DNA from: Wenzhouxiangella sp. 15190
GTDB taxonomy: Bacteria; Pseudomonadota; Gammaproteobacteria; Xanthomonadales; Wenzhouxiangellaceae
Reading direction: 5' to 3'
Assembly (NCBI RefSeq): GCF_003417465.1
Contig: NZ_QVMV01000030.1
Coordinates: 39,683 to 103,682, forward strand
DNA: 64,000 nt
The notes below the pieces were generated by a model. The model saw only the letters and a list, made by a program, of their open reading frames with translations. It had not been told where the DNA came from and made no database searches. Below, piece by piece: positions 26,986 through 36,204 of the stretch (its first letter is position 1; every line of letters begins with the position of its first letter). The translations under genes were made by a program, and so were the position numbers.

Positions 26986-27837
26986 CTATCGGGTTTTTTC
27001 CGCTTTCCCGACGGCCCGTGCAACCTTCAGGGCATCGACCGTCTCGGCCACGTCGTGGACCCGCAGCACCGCCGCACCCTTACCGGATGCGATGAGGTGC
27101 GCCGCTATAGAGGCGGCGACCCGGTCGGCGGGATTCTCCCGCCCCGTGATGGCCCCGAGCATGGATTTGCGTGACATGCCGGCAAGTACCGGAAAGCCCA
27201 GCTCGACCAGCTCGTCGAGCCGCGCGAGTAGTTCCAGGTTGTGCTCGAGCGTCTTGCCAAAGCCGAAGCCCGGATCGAGCACGATGCGCGTCTCGTCGAT
27301 GCCCGCAGCGCGGCAGGCCAGCACCCGCTCGCGCAGGAAATCGCGAATATCGTCGACGACCGATGTGTAGCTCGGGTTCTTCTGCATCGTGCGCGGTTCG
27401 CCGAGCATGTGCATGATGCAGACCGGCACGTCGAGCTCCGCCACGGTCTCCGGCGCCCTCTCGGCCCGCAGGCCATTGACGTCGTTGATCATGGCTGCAC
27501 CGGCGGCAATGGCTCGCCGCATGACCCCCGGCTTGGCCGTGTCGATCGACACCGGCACCTCTGTCGCCGAGACAATGCCCTCGATCACCGGCAGCACCCG
27601 GTCGAGTTCCTCGGCTTCGGCCACGGGGTCGGCGCCGGGCCGGGTCGACTCACCGCCGACATCCAGGATATCGGCACCGGCTTCGACCAGCTCGAGCGCA
27701 TGCGCCACGGCGCGATCCGGCGCCAGGAACTCGCCGCCGTCGGAAAACGAATCGGGTGTCACGTTGACCACGCCCATGACCAGCGTTTCGCCGGTCAGGT
27801 GCGCGTTTTGCAGGCGTTGTCCGAGGCTATCGGGCAT
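26986..27837 (-). CDS. folP: Dihydropteroate synthase
   Basis: FolP joins p-aminobenzoate to the pterin precursor in folate synthesis and is the sulfonamide target. The 283-residue protein contains MGVVNVTPDSFSDGG, DVGGESTRPGA, INDVNGLR, MHMLGEPRTMQ and DPGFGFGKTLEHN, in the usual order. Its stop is about 18 bases before glmM. An HTH-MGMT gene on the other strand separates it from ftsH, its usual neighbour. Confidence 0.96.
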   Translation of the reverse strand: MPDSLGQRLQNAHLTGETLVMGVVNVTPDSFSDGGEFLAPDRAVAHALELVEAGADILDVGGESTRPGADPVAEAEELDRVLPVIEGIVSATEVPVSIDTAKPGVMRRAIAAGAAMINDVNGLRAERAPETVAELDVPVCIMHMLGEPRTMQKNPSYTSVVDDIRDFLRERVLACRAAGIDETRIVLDPGFGFGKTLEHNLELLARLDELVELGFPVLAGMSRKSMLGAITGRENPADRVAASIAAHLIASGKGAAVLRVHDVAETVDALKVARAVGKAEKTR

Positions 27838-27944
27838 GCATGTCTCTCGAAGTCGGTATCCAGCCCGCTATTTTATCGTGTTGCGACGGCACTGCCCGCT
27901 GCAAGAGATCAGAAATCGGAATGCGCCGGGCCGCCGGCGACGCT

Positions 27945-28793
27945 ATGCTTTCGACCATGCACAACGCCGACCGACAAGCGCAGAATCTGGCCCGGGCCCT
28001 GCGAACCGCCGCCGAAGGCGACTTCGATATCGATGTCGCCGGCCTGGCCGGGCTCGCCGGCTACAGCTCCGGGCATTTTCAGCGCCTGTTCCGCCACCAT
28101 TTCGGCATTTCCCCGGGCCGTTTCCTGCGTCACTCGCGCATCGATCGCTTCGCGCAGCTTCTGCGATCCGGGCACGGTGTCACGCACGCCGCCGCGGAAG
28201 CCGGCTTCGGCTCCTCCAGCCGCGCCCACCAGGCCGCGCAGGACGGCCTGGGCATGAAACCCTCGAAACTGGGAAGTGGGGCCGAAGGTGAAACGATTCG
28301 TTTCGCGACGGCGGGCTGCCGCCTCGGCCGGGTACTGGTGGCCGCCACGGCAAAAGGGTTGTGCGCGGTATTGCTGGGGGAATCGGACGAAGAAATCGAG
28401 TTGGAGCTGGCGCGTCGCTTCCCGCAAGCGGATCGGCGCAGCGGCGATTCCGCCTTCGTCGAGACGCTCGATCAGGTGGTCAAGCTGATCGATCGGGGCC
28501 GGCAGCCGAGCGAGGCACTGCCCCTGGACCTTCGCGGCACCGTGTTTCAGCGCAAGGTCTGGGCCGCCCTGCAACAGATTCCGGCCGGCGAAACGCTGAC
28601 CTATGGTGAACTGGCCCGCCGGGTGGGCCTGCCCGGTAGCGCCCGGGCCGTAGCACAGGCCTGCGGCGCCAATCCGGCGGCGGTGGTCGTACCCTGCCAC
28701 AGGGTGGTCGCCGCGGACGGCGGATTGGGCGGCTATCGGTGGGGGATCGAAAAGAAGCAGGCGTTGCTGGAGCGCGAGCGAATGGACGTTTAG
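27945..28793 (+). CDS. AraC-type HTH fused to O6-alkylguanine-DNA methyltransferase (Ada-like)
   Basis: The protein of about 282 residues joins an N-terminal AraC-type helix-turn-helix domain (VAGLAGLAGYSSGHFQRLFRHHFGISPGRFL) to a C-terminal DNA alkyltransferase with the acceptor cysteine in VVPCHRVVAADGGLGGYRWG. It lacks the N-terminal zinc domain with the phosphotriester-accepting Cys that E. coli Ada uses as a switch. It therefore repairs O6-methylguanine, and how it would sense damage for regulation is unclear. The start at 27945 or 27957 cannot be decided; neither has a strong ribosome-binding site. Confidence 0.87.
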   Translation: MLSTMHNADRQAQNLARALRTAAEGDFDIDVAGLAGLAGYSSGHFQRLFRHHFGISPGRFLRHSRIDRFAQLLRSGHGVTHAAAEAGFGSSSRAHQAAQDGLGMKPSKLGSGAEGETIRFATAGCRLGRVLVAATAKGLCAVLLGESDEEIELELARRFPQADRRSGDSAFVETLDQVVKLIDRGRQPSEALPLDLRGTVFQRKVWAALQQIPAGETLTYGELARRVGLPGSARAVAQACGANPAAVVVPCHRVVAADGGLGGYRWGIEKKQALLERERMDV

Positions 28794-28880
28794 AGCCGTT
28801 CGATCCGATCCGAAGCGTTGTCCGTCCCGTCGGGGGTGTTACCCCGACCTACGCCAGCCCCGATCAGGGGCCGGTTTCGG

Positions 28881-28937
28881 TCATTCGAACATTGGAATTT
28901 CGAATTTGTTTCGAATTTGGTGCTTGGGATTTGGTCC
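28881..28937. repeat. AT-rich degenerate repeat (TTCGAATTTG type)
   Basis: The block contains TCATTCGAAC, AATTTCGAATTTG, TTTCGAATTTG and GTGCTTGGGATTTGG. It is the reverse-orientation relative of the block at 22756-22822. It sits between the convergent ends of the HTH-MGMT gene and ftsH. Confidence 0.75.
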
Positions 28938-28943
28938 TTTGCC

Positions 28944-30857
28944 TTACCCCAGCGCCGGCTCTCCCGACGGCTCCTCGCCCTTGTTATCTCCGTCACCGCC
29001 GCTCGGCGGTTCGCTGTCGTGCCAGCCCTCGGGCGGATCGGGCTCCTGGCCGTCCATGATCTGATCGATCTGCTTCGAGTCAATGGTCTCGTAGCGCATG
29101 AGCGCATCGGCCATCAGGTGAAGCTGCTTGTCGTGTTCGGTCAGGATCTCCTTGGCGCGCCCATAGGCCGCATCGATGATCCGGCGCACTTCCTTGTCGA
29201 TCTTGCGGTGCGTCTCGTCGGAGATGTTCTTGTGCTGCGTGACCGACCGCCCCAGAAAGACCTCGTCCTCGTTCTCGTCGTAGGACAGCGGGCCGAGTTC
29301 GTCGGACAGGCCCCACTTGGAGACCATGTTGCGGGCGATGTCGGTGGCGCGCTCGATATCGTTCGACGCGCCCGTGGTCACCTTTGCCTTGCCGAAGATC
29401 AGCTCCTCGGCCACGCGGCCGCCGAACAGGCTGGCCAGGTTGGACTCCAGCTCGGTCTTGTTCTGGCTGTACTTGTCTTCTTCGGGCAGGAACATGGTCA
29501 CGCCCAGCGCGCGGCCGCGCGGGATGATGGAGACCTTGTAGACCGGGTCATGCTCCGGGACGATGCGTCCGACGATCGCATGACCGGCTTCGTGGAAGGC
29601 GGTCAGGCGCTTGTTCTCTTCGGACATGACCATCGACTTGCGCTCGGCGCCCATCATGATCTTGTCCTTGGCCAGCTCAAAATGCCGCTGTTCCACGGTC
29701 TTGTTGTCTTCGCGGGCGGCAAACAGCGCCGCCTCATTGGCCAGGTTGGCCAGGTCGGCGCCCGAGAAACCGGGCGTACCGCGCGCGATAACGCGCGCCT
29801 CGACATTGTCGCCCAGCGGCAGCTTGCGCATGTGAACCTTGAGAATCTGCTCGCGGCCCTTGATATCGGGCAGCGGCACGACCACCTGGCGGTCGAAACG
29901 ACCCGGGCGCAGCAGGGCCTGGTCGAGCACGTCCGGCCGGTTGGTCGCGGCGATCAGGATGATCCCTTCGTTGCCTTCGAAGCCGTCCATTTCGACGAGC
30001 AGCTGATTGAGGGTCTGCTCGCGCTCGTCATGGCCACCGCCAAGACCGGCACCGCGCTGGCGGCCGACGGCATCGAGTTCGTCGATGAAGATGATGCACG
30101 GGGCGTGCTTCTTGGCCGTCTCGAACATGTCGCGAACGCGCGAGGCTCCGACGCCGACGAACATTTCGACGAAGTCAGAGCCGGAAATCGAGAAGAACGG
30201 CACCTTGGCCTCGCCGGCAATGGCGCGAGCCAGCAGGGTTTTGCCCGTGCCCGGCGGGCCGACCATCAGGATGCCCTTCGGAATATGCCCACCCAGGCGC
30301 TGGAACTTGCCCGGGTCACGCAGGAAGTCGACCAGCTCGGTGACTTCGTCCTTGGCCTCCTCGCAGCCGGCGACATCGTTGAAGGTGACCTTGACCTGGT
30401 CCTCGCCCTGCAGCTTGGCGCGCGACTTGCCGAAGCTCATCGCACCACCACGACCGCCGGCACCGCCTTGCATCTGGCGCATGAAGTAAACCCACAGGCC
30501 CACCAGCACCAGCACCGGCAGCAGGCTGATGAGAATGTCGACGACGATCGAGCGGCCCTCGGGCGGCTTGGCCTCGATCTCCACCTCGTTGTCGAGCAGG
30601 TCCTTGATCAGGCCGTCGTCGCGCGGCGCCATGACACGAAATTCCTGACCGTCGCTCGTCTGGCCGGTAATGGTTTTCCCGCCACTACCTTCCTGGATTT
30701 CGACGCTGGTGACGTTGCCGCGCTCGACTTCCTCGAGGAAGACCGAGTAATTCATTTCGCGCGGCTGCGCATCGGGCTGAGAGTAGTGATTGAACACACT
30801 CATCAGCACGACGGCGATGATGATCCACATCACCAGGTTCTTTGCAAAATCACTCAA
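28944..30857 (-). CDS. ftsH: ATP-dependent zinc metalloprotease FtsH
   Basis: FtsH is the essential membrane AAA+ protease that degrades unassembled membrane proteins, LpxC and SsrA-tagged proteins. The 637-residue protein has two N-terminal membrane helices around a periplasmic region, the Walker A motif [13 protein letters not shown], the pore loop [17 protein letters not shown], the Walker B motif [11 protein letters not shown] and the zinc site HEAGHA. The C-terminal tail is acidic and glycine-rich. It follows rlmE in the same direction, the classic order. Confidence 0.97.
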   Translation of the reverse strand: MSDFAKNLVMWIIIAVVLMSVFNHYSQPDAQPREMNYSVFLEEVERGNVTSVEIQEGSGGKTITGQTSDGQEFRVMAPRDDGLIKDLLDNEVEIEAKPPEGRSIVVDILISLLPVLVLVGLWVYFMRQMQGGAGGRGGAMSFGKSRAKLQGEDQVKVTFNDVAGCEEAKDEVTELVDFLRDPGKFQRLGGHIPKGILMVGPPGTGKTLLARAIAGEAKVPFFSISGSDFVEMFVGVGASRVRDMFETAKKHAPCIIFIDELDAVGRQRGAGLGGGHDEREQTLNQLLVEMDGFEGNEGIILIAATNRPDVLDQALLRPGRFDRQVVVPLPDIKGREQILKVHMRKLPLGDNVEARVIARGTPGFSGADLANLANEAALFAAREDNKTVEQRHFELAKDKIMMGAERKSMVMSEENKRLTAFHEAGHAIVGRIVPEHDPVYKVSIIPRGRALGVTMFLPEEDKYSQNKTELESNLASLFGGRVAEELIFGKAKVTTGASNDIERATDIARNMVSKWGLSDELGPLSYDENEDEVFLGRSVTQHKNISDETHRKIDKEVRRIIDAAYGRAKEILTEHDKQLHLMADALMRYETIDSKQIDQIMDGQEPDPPEGWHDSEPPSGGDGDNKGEEPSGEPALG

Positions 30858-30923
30858 AATGCTTATCTCCGGTGGACGCCGTGTTTGCGGCCCGATTCTA
30901 CGACAATGCGATCAACTCTGCGT

Positions 30924-31523
30924 TCAACCACGCGGCCGATTGGCCACGACATACACTTCGCGGCTTTCGGCCCGCGATGCGCGGGGCTTTCGAACGCGAA
31001 CGACAGAATACTTGCGCTTCAGATCAGCCAGGAAGGCGTCGAAGCCCTCGCCCTGGAAAACCTTGACCACGAACGTGCCGGACGCATCCAGCCATTCGTC
31101 GGCGAACGCTTCGGCCAGTTCGGCCAGGTGCATGCTGCGGGCCTGGTCGGACGGGCCGATACCCGAGATATTGGGGGCCATGTCGGACAGGACAAGGTCG
31201 GCACGGCGCCCTTCCATGGCCGTCTCCAGCGCCGCCAGCGGCTCATCCTCACGGAAATCGCCCTGGATGAAGACCACACCGTCGATGGGATCCATGGGCA
31301 GGATGTCGAGTGCAACGACCCGCCCCGACGAGCCGACCTTCTCGAGCGCCACCTGCGACCAGCTGCCCGGTGCCGCCCCCAGGTCGACGACGAACTGGCC
31401 GGGACGGAACAGCCGATCCTTCTCGTCGAGTTCCAGCAACTTGAACGCTGCCCGCGCCCGGTAACCGGCTTCTCGGGCACGCTTGACGTAAGGGTCGGAT
31501 TGTTGGCGTTTTTTCCAGTCCAC
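30924..31523 (-). CDS. rlmE: 23S rRNA 2'-O-ribose methyltransferase RlmE
   Basis: RlmE (RrmJ/FtsJ) methylates U2552 in 23S rRNA, helping late 50S assembly. The 199-residue protein has the S-adenosylmethionine motif VVDLGAAPGSWSQVA, the DILPMDPIDGV segment, DLVLSDMAPNISG and the catalytic Lys in FVVKVFQGEGFD. The N-terminal YVKRAREAGYRARAAFKL is typical. It is the first gene of the rlmE-ftsH pair. Confidence 0.96.
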   Translation of the reverse strand: MDWKKRQQSDPYVKRAREAGYRARAAFKLLELDEKDRLFRPGQFVVDLGAAPGSWSQVALEKVGSSGRVVALDILPMDPIDGVVFIQGDFREDEPLAALETAMEGRRADLVLSDMAPNISGIGPSDQARSMHLAELAEAFADEWLDASGTFVVKVFQGEGFDAFLADLKRKYSVVRVRKPRASRAESREVYVVANRPRG

Positions 31524-31530
31524 GAATAAC

Positions 31531-31702
31531 AGTGTTAAGTGTGAAGTGTTAAGTGTTAAGGATCAATGAGATGGCTTTATGTTGGTACCTAACACGTAAC
31601 ACCTAAGCTGACCCACGCCAGCCGCAAGCCGTAAAATACGAAACACGAACCACTATTCTAAAGCCCGCCACTTCACACTTCACACTGAACACTTCACACT
31701 TT
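31531..31702. repeat. Cluster of heptamer repeats (AGTGTTA/CTTCACA) as inverted arms
   Basis: Three blocks occupy the gap between divergent rlmE and yhbY. 31531-31559 has four AGTGTTA/AGTGTGA units. 31588-31606 has complementary CCTAACA/CGTAACA units. 31668-31702 has CTTCACA, CTTCACA, CTGAACA and CTTCACA. The first block is the plus orientation and the other two are inverted to it. The unit is the same as at 0.76 and 36.2 kb. Promoters of both genes must lie in or next to these repeats. Confidence 0.85.
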
Positions 31703-31747
31703 CCCATCCGCGTTACCATTGATGCTCCACATAAACTGCCGCATCGC

Positions 31748-32044
31748 ATGCCCCTGACCAACCCCCAGAAAAAGCACCTGCGCGGCCTCAGCCACGACCT
31801 GCATCCGGTGGTGATGGTGGCCGACAAGGGGCTGAGCGAAAACGTGCTCGCCGAAGTCGAACAGGCGCTCGAGCATCACGAACTGATCAAGGTCAAGCTC
31901 CGTGGTGAGCGCGAACAGCGCGATGCCTGGATCGGCCAGCTGGTTTCAACCTCGGGCGCCGAGCTGGTGCATCGGATTGGCCAGGTCGTGTGCCTGTACC
32001 GTCGCCACCCGGAAAAACCGAAGATCGAGTTGCCCCGCAAATAG
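31748..32044 (+). CDS. yhbY: YhbY/CRM-domain RNA-binding protein
   Basis: The 98-residue protein is the single-domain bacterial CRS1/YhbY (CRM) protein that associates with pre-50S ribosomes. It shows LTNPQKKHLRGLSHDLHPVVMVADKGLSE, HHELIKVKL and VCLYRRHPEKPKIELP. Its position, divergent from rlmE-ftsH, is the standard arrangement. The Mth938-type gene follows by 12 bases and is probably co-transcribed. Confidence 0.95.
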   Translation: MPLTNPQKKHLRGLSHDLHPVVMVADKGLSENVLAEVEQALEHHELIKVKLRGEREQRDAWIGQLVSTSGAELVHRIGQVVCLYRRHPEKPKIELPRK

Positions 32045-32056
32045 CCGACACCCGTC

Positions 32057-32449
32057 ATGGAACTGACCGAACACACAGCCGGCAACCATTACCAGATTCG
32101 CGGCATCGAGCCCCACCGCGTCTTCGTGACCGATCAGTGGTACAGCTCGAGCCTGGTGGTGGGTGCCCATTACCTGGAGCCCGACTGGCCGGTCGCCAGC
32201 CTGGCCGAACTGGGCGAGGAGCACATCGCCCCGCTGATCGAACTCGGGCCCGAGCTGGTCGTCTTCGGCGCCGGACAGAAACAGCAATTCCTGCCGCACG
32301 CCGTGCAACGCACCTTCTTTCGCCGCGGTATCGGCGTCGAGTGCATGACGCTGGACGCCGCCGCCCGGACCTTCAACGTCCTGATGAGCGAAGACCGCCG
32401 GGCCCTGGCGGCTTTGATTATCGCCTCGGGAGATAATCCAGCGGATTGA
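32057..32449 (+). CDS. Mth938-like domain protein (DUF498)
   Basis: The 130-residue protein matches the Mth938 fold family, with IRGIEPHRVFVTDQWY, LVVFGAGQKQQFLP, FFRRGIGVECMTLDAAARTFNVLMSEDRRALAALI-type blocks. Human NDUFAF3 is a homologue involved in respiratory complex I assembly; the bacterial function is unknown. Its last 32 bases overlap the convergent end of nlpD. Confidence 0.88.
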   Translation: MELTEHTAGNHYQIRGIEPHRVFVTDQWYSSSLVVGAHYLEPDWPVASLAELGEEHIAPLIELGPELVVFGAGQKQQFLPHAVQRTFFRRGIGVECMTLDAAARTFNVLMSEDRRALAALIIASGDNPAD

Positions 32450-33269
32450 CCGGCTCGCCGTCGAGGCGTATCTCGAAGTGAAGCATGTTTTCCTGGCGGT
32501 CGTCCTGCCCCATTTCCGCGATTTTCTGCCCGCGCTGCACGCGATCGCCTTCGCCGACCAGGCGGCGACGGTTGTGGCCGTAGGCTGAAAGCAGATTGTC
32601 AGAATGCTTGATGATGATCAGTTCGCCGTAACCAATCAGCGCCGTGCCGCTATAGACCACCTGACCGGCCGCCGCGGCGAACACGTCCTGCCCGGCATCC
32701 CCCGCAACCCCGATTCCCTTGCGGGTATCAGCCGGATCGAACGAGCGCGCGAGCCGGCCGTCGGTCGGCCACTGCCAAGCCACGCCGCTCACGCTACGGG
32801 TATTGCCGGACGCCGACGGCGCCGGTGACGGGTTGGACGGCGGCGGATCGGCCCGGGATTCGGTCGGCTCGGGACGCTCGGGCGTCGGTGCCGGTTCGGC
32901 CGGCCGCTGCCGGGATTCGCTTTCGCTGGGAGGGCTCGAGGTAGCCTCCTCCTCCGATTCACTCTGACCGGACTGCGACGGCGGCTGCGTCATGCGCAGT
33001 TCCTGACCGGGCCGAATGGTGTAAGGCGATCCGATCGAGTTCCAGCGCGCCACCTCGCGCCAGTCCAGACCATAGCGGAAGGCGATGGAATAGAGCGTGT
33101 CACCGCGCTCGACCCGGTACCAGGTCGGGGGGGTCTGGACGACTCGTTGCTCCGTCTTTGGTGGGGATTTCCGAGGGCTGTCGGGACTCGGCTGCCAGGG
33201 GGCGCAGGCGACCAGCAGCAGTACCGCCAGCAGGATCGTATATCGCCCTGTCGACGCTACCAGAGCCAC
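32418..33269 (-). CDS. nlpD: NlpD-like lipoprotein, LysM plus degenerate M23 domain
   Basis: The protein is about 283 residues. A lipobox (LLLVACAP) marks it as a lipoprotein. A LysM peptidoglycan-binding domain follows (YRVERGDTLYSIAFRYGLDWREVARWN), then a Pro/Glu/Ser-rich linker and a C-terminal M23-like domain. The first zinc ligand motif is replaced by KGIGVAGDAG, as in NlpD/EnvC activators that lack peptidase activity and switch on amidases during cell division. I use the GTG at 33269, which overlaps the YqaA stop; this start is uncertain. No rpoS follows. Confidence 0.87.
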   Translation of the reverse strand: MALVASTGRYTILLAVLLLVACAPWQPSPDSPRKSPPKTEQRVVQTPPTWYRVERGDTLYSIAFRYGLDWREVARWNSIGSPYTIRPGQELRMTQPPSQSGQSESEEEATSSPPSESESRQRPAEPAPTPERPEPTESRADPPPSNPSPAPSASGNTRSVSGVAWQWPTDGRLARSFDPADTRKGIGVAGDAGQDVFAAAAGQVVYSGTALIGYGELIIIKHSDNLLSAYGHNRRRLVGEGDRVQRGQKIAEMGQDDRQENMLHFEIRLDGEPVNPLDYLPRR

Positions 33270-33832
33270 CAGATCAGCCCCCCGACGGCAACCGCCGCGA
33301 TGACGAGCCAGCCCAGCAGGTCGACCCAATCCCTGAGCCGGTCCGCGGCACGCTCACCGCCCGCCCAGACGATGCCCGAAACCAGGTAGAAACGCGCCCC
33401 GCGCCCGATCACCGATCCGATCACGAAACCCAGCAACGGTGTGCCCAGTGCGCCGCCGGCGATCGTGATGATCTTGAACGGGATGGGCGTGAATCCGGCC
33501 AGCATGACGAACCAGACACCGTAGGCTTCGAAGGCCTCGACCGCCGAATGATAGGCGTGGAGATAGCCGACTTCCTCGATCAGCGGCAGGACCGCCTCGA
33601 TCGCCAGCCAGCCGATCAGGTAGCCGAACATTCCGCCGATGACCGACGCCGCGGTGGTCAGGAAAGCCAGATGCCAGGCGGCAGAGCGCTCGGCCAGCAC
33701 CATTGGCGCGAGCATGACGTCGGGCGGAACCGGAAAGAAGGTCGCCTCGGCGAAACTCAGGCCGGCCAGATAGCGCCGGGCATGGCGATGACGCGACCAC
33801 GACAGAACCCGATCGTAGAGTGTCCGGAACAT
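33257..33832 (-). CDS. YqaA/DedA-like inner-membrane protein (VTT domain)
   Basis: The 191-residue protein has several hydrophobic segments and the SNARE-associated/VTT signature FAEATFFPVPPDVMLAPMVL, with FTPIPFKIITIAGG later. YqaA-type DedA relatives are proposed to be lipid flippases or small transporters. The ATG at 33832 gives a start in the expected place; the longer frame is antisense or shifted pcm sequence. It lies 8 bases after pcm and overlaps nlpD, so it is part of the surE operon. Confidence 0.88.
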   Translation of the reverse strand: MFRTLYDRVLSWSRHRHARRYLAGLSFAEATFFPVPPDVMLAPMVLAERSAAWHLAFLTTAASVIGGMFGYLIGWLAIEAVLPLIEEVGYLHAYHSAVEAFEAYGVWFVMLAGFTPIPFKIITIAGGALGTPLLGFVIGSVIGRGARFYLVSGIVWAGGERAADRLRDWVDLLGWLVIAAVAVGGLIWWLW

Positions 33833-33840
33833 AACCGTTG

Positions 33841-34494
33841 TCAATCCAGCCCTTCGAGCAACGGGACGAAACTCACCGCGCCCAGTTCCTCGCGGTCCAG
33901 GCCCTTTTTCGTCTTCGTTACCCGCACGAGTTGCTGATGCAGACCCGCATGCTCGGGGGCGACCAGCACGCCGCCGACATCGAGCTGCTCGTAGAGCTGG
34001 TCGGGAATACGGCCGCCCGCCGTGACCAAAATGGCGTCGAACGGCGCCTGCGAAGGCCATCCCTCCATGCCGTCGGCATGGCGGGTGTAGACATTGTGCA
34101 GACCCATGCGGTGGAAGCGCTGTCGCGCACTTCGCTGCAGTTCACCGATGCGCTCGGTGGTGAAGACCTTGTCCGCCAGTCGCGCCAGGATGGCGGCCTG
34201 GTAGCCCGATCCGGTGCCAATCTCGAGCACCTTGCCGAGGGGCTCGTCACGCATCACCGCCTGGGTCATCATGGCCACGACGTAGGGCTGCGAAATGGTC
34301 TGGCCACGGCCGATGGGCAGGGCCGTGTCCTCGTAGGCGCGCGACGACAATGCCTCGTCGACGAACAGGTGGCGCGGCGTGTTGAGCATGGCTTCCAGCA
34401 CACGCTCATCGCGAATCCCCTCCTCGCGCAGGCGTCGAATCAGGCGCTGGCGCGTCCCTTCCGACGTCATGCCAATACCGCTCGAACTCATCAT
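33841..34494 (-). CDS. pcm: Protein-L-isoaspartate O-methyltransferase
   Basis: Pcm repairs isoaspartyl residues in aged proteins using S-adenosylmethionine. The 217-residue protein has the family blocks [49 protein letters not shown] and [10 protein letters not shown]. The ATG at 34494 overlaps the surE stop as ATGA, which decides the start over the longer frame to 34536. It is in the stationary-phase survival operon surE-pcm-yqaA-nlpD. Confidence 0.95.
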   Translation of the reverse strand: MMSSSGIGMTSEGTRQRLIRRLREEGIRDERVLEAMLNTPRHLFVDEALSSRAYEDTALPIGRGQTISQPYVVAMMTQAVMRDEPLGKVLEIGTGSGYQAAILARLADKVFTTERIGELQRSARQRFHRMGLHNVYTRHADGMEGWPSQAPFDAILVTAGGRIPDQLYEQLDVGGVLVAPEHAGLHQQLVRVTKTKKGLDREELGAVSFVPLLEGLD

Positions 34495-35273
34495 TGCGCC
34501 TGGCGATACCGTCCGCTGTTGAGTTCGTCGATCCACTGACTCACGTCATCCAGGGCCTGATAGCGCGTCAGATCGACGTGAATCGGGGTCACCGACACGT
34601 AGCAATTGCGAACCGCGTGGAAGTCAGTGCCGGGACCGTTGTCCTCCTCGGTGCCGGCCGGACCGATCCAGAAAAAGCGGCGACCGCGCGGGTCCTCGAT
34701 GGGAATCACGTCCTCAGAACGGTGACGATGTCCCAGACGCGTTGTTTCGAAGCCCTTGATTTCTCCCCACGGCAGGTCGGGTACATTGACGTTGAGGATG
34801 GTGTCGGCCGGCAGGGGTTTTTCCTTCAGCTGCGCCATCAGCAGGCAGGCGGCCTCGGCAGCCGTCTCGTAGTGATGCGGTTCCCCGTCGGAATAGGCCA
34901 GGGACACGGCCATGGCCGGCAGTCCGAGGAAGCGGCCTTCCATGGCCGCGGCAACGGTGCCGGAATAAAGCACGTCGTCGGCCAGGTTGGCCCCGGCATT
35001 GATACCCGAGACCACCATGTCCGGCTCCTCGCCGAGCAGACCGGTAATGGCGACGTGAACGCAGTCGGTCGGTGTACCGTAGACCTTGAACACGCCGTCG
35101 CGACGCTTCTCGACACGGATCGGGCGATCGAGGGTGAGCGAATTGCTGGCGCCGGAACGGTCACGATCGGGCGCAACCACGGTAACCTGATCGGAGTGGT
35201 CGACCAGGCGTTCGGACAACAAGCGGATGCCGGGCGCGTGAAGCCCGTCGTCATTGGCAATCAGAATATGCAT
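34491..35273 (-). CDS. surE: 5'/3'-nucleotidase SurE
   Basis: SurE is a metal-dependent nucleotidase/exopolyphosphatase for survival in stationary phase. The 260-residue protein begins [16 protein letters not shown], whose Asp-Asp pair binds metal. It continues with [46 protein letters not shown] and the typical C-terminal [11 protein letters not shown]. It is the first gene of its operon and divergent from the Smr gene. Confidence 0.96.
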   Translation of the reverse strand: MHILIANDDGLHAPGIRLLSERLVDHSDQVTVVAPDRDRSGASNSLTLDRPIRVEKRRDGVFKVYGTPTDCVHVAITGLLGEEPDMVVSGINAGANLADDVLYSGTVAAAMEGRFLGLPAMAVSLAYSDGEPHHYETAAEAACLLMAQLKEKPLPADTILNVNVPDLPWGEIKGFETTRLGHRHRSEDVIPIEDPRGRRFFWIGPAGTEEDNGPGTDFHAVRNCYVSVTPIHVDLTRYQALDDVSQWIDELNSGRYRQAQ

Positions 35274-35332
35274 GCTTGAACCGGAAGGTCAAAGCCATAA
35301 CTATAAACCAAGAGCGCACCCGGGGAGCCCCC

Positions 35333-35866
35333 ATGAACGAATCCGATGACGACATCGACCTGTTCCGCTCCTCAGTCGGCGAGGTACGCCGGATTCGCAG
35401 TGAGCGCGACCACTCCCGGCCGGCGCCACCGCCACCGAAACCGAGCCAGCGCGAACGCGACGAGGCCCAGGTCATGGACGATCTGGCCCACGGCCCGATC
35501 GACTTTGCCAGCATCGAAACCGGCGAGGAAATCAGCTATTTGCGCCCGGGACTGCAAAAGCGCGTCTTGACGCGCCTGCGACGCGGACACTGGCGCGTGG
35601 AAGACGAACTGGACCTGCACCAGATGAACCTCGAGGCGGCCACGGCCTCCATCCGGCGCTTCCTGATCGAGGCCGATCGCGACCGAATGAGTTGCGTGCG
35701 CATCATCCACGGCAAGGGATTGCGCTCGGGGCCGGCAGGGCCGCAGCTCAAGCGGCTGACCGCCAAGCTGCTGAGCCGCCACGATCGCGTGGCCGCTTTC
35801 GCTTCCGCCCCACCACACGACGGCGGCACGGGTGCGGTCTACGTCCTGCTGCGTGCGCGGCGATGA
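35333..35866 (+). CDS. Smr domain protein
   Basis: The 177-residue protein has a charged, proline-rich N-terminus and a C-terminal Smr (small MutS-related) domain with VEDELDLHQMNLEAATASIRRFL, CVRIIHGKGLRS and a Gly-Gly-Thr-Gly-Ala-Val-Tyr-Val-Leu-Leu end. Smr domains are nucleases that nick DNA or cleave RNA, some acting on stalled ribosomes. The ATG at 35333 is chosen; the longer frame enters the surE promoter region. It overlaps the next gene as ATGA. Confidence 0.92.
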   Translation: MNESDDDIDLFRSSVGEVRRIRSERDHSRPAPPPPKPSQRERDEAQVMDDLAHGPIDFASIETGEEISYLRPGLQKRVLTRLRRGHWRVEDELDLHQMNLEAATASIRRFLIEADRDRMSCVRIIHGKGLRSGPAGPQLKRLTAKLLSRHDRVAAFASAPPHDGGTGAVYVLLRARR

Positions 35867-36204
35867 GCGGGCTGGAAGGGCCCTTCGCCGCGTTGCTGGC
35901 ACTTGCGGCAGCGATCGTGTTCTGGCTGTCCGCCGTCAATGCCCGCGACCGGGCGCGCGACCTGGCCCGCAACTTCTGCCAGCGCCAGGGCTGGCAGTTG
36001 CTCGACCAGACCGTTGCGCTGCGATCACTGCGCCCGGTGAGAACCCCGGACGGGCTGCGCTGGCAAAGACGCTATCGCTTCGATTTCAGCCCCGAAGGCA
36101 CGGGGCGGCGAGCGGGGGAACTGACCCTGATGGGTCGGCGGGTGATTCGGATCTGGGGAGAGACCGAAGAGAGCGGTGTGGTGATTGAAGAAGGGAAAGT
36201 GTGA
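35863..36204 (+). CDS. DUF3301 family membrane protein
   Basis: The 113-residue protein has one N-terminal membrane helix (FAALLALAAAIVFWLSAV), a basic stretch and a C-terminal soluble part with CQRQGWQLLDQTVAL, RYRFDFSPEGTGRRAGEL and GRRVIRI, as in DUF3301. The function is unknown. It is translationally coupled to the Smr gene. Its final Val codon GTG and stop TGA belong to the first unit of a heptamer repeat arm, so the repeat supplies the stop codon. Confidence 0.87.
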   Translation: MSGLEGPFAALLALAAAIVFWLSAVNARDRARDLARNFCQRQGWQLLDQTVALRSLRPVRTPDGLRWQRRYRFDFSPEGTGRRAGELTLMGRRVIRIWGETEESGVVIEEGKV

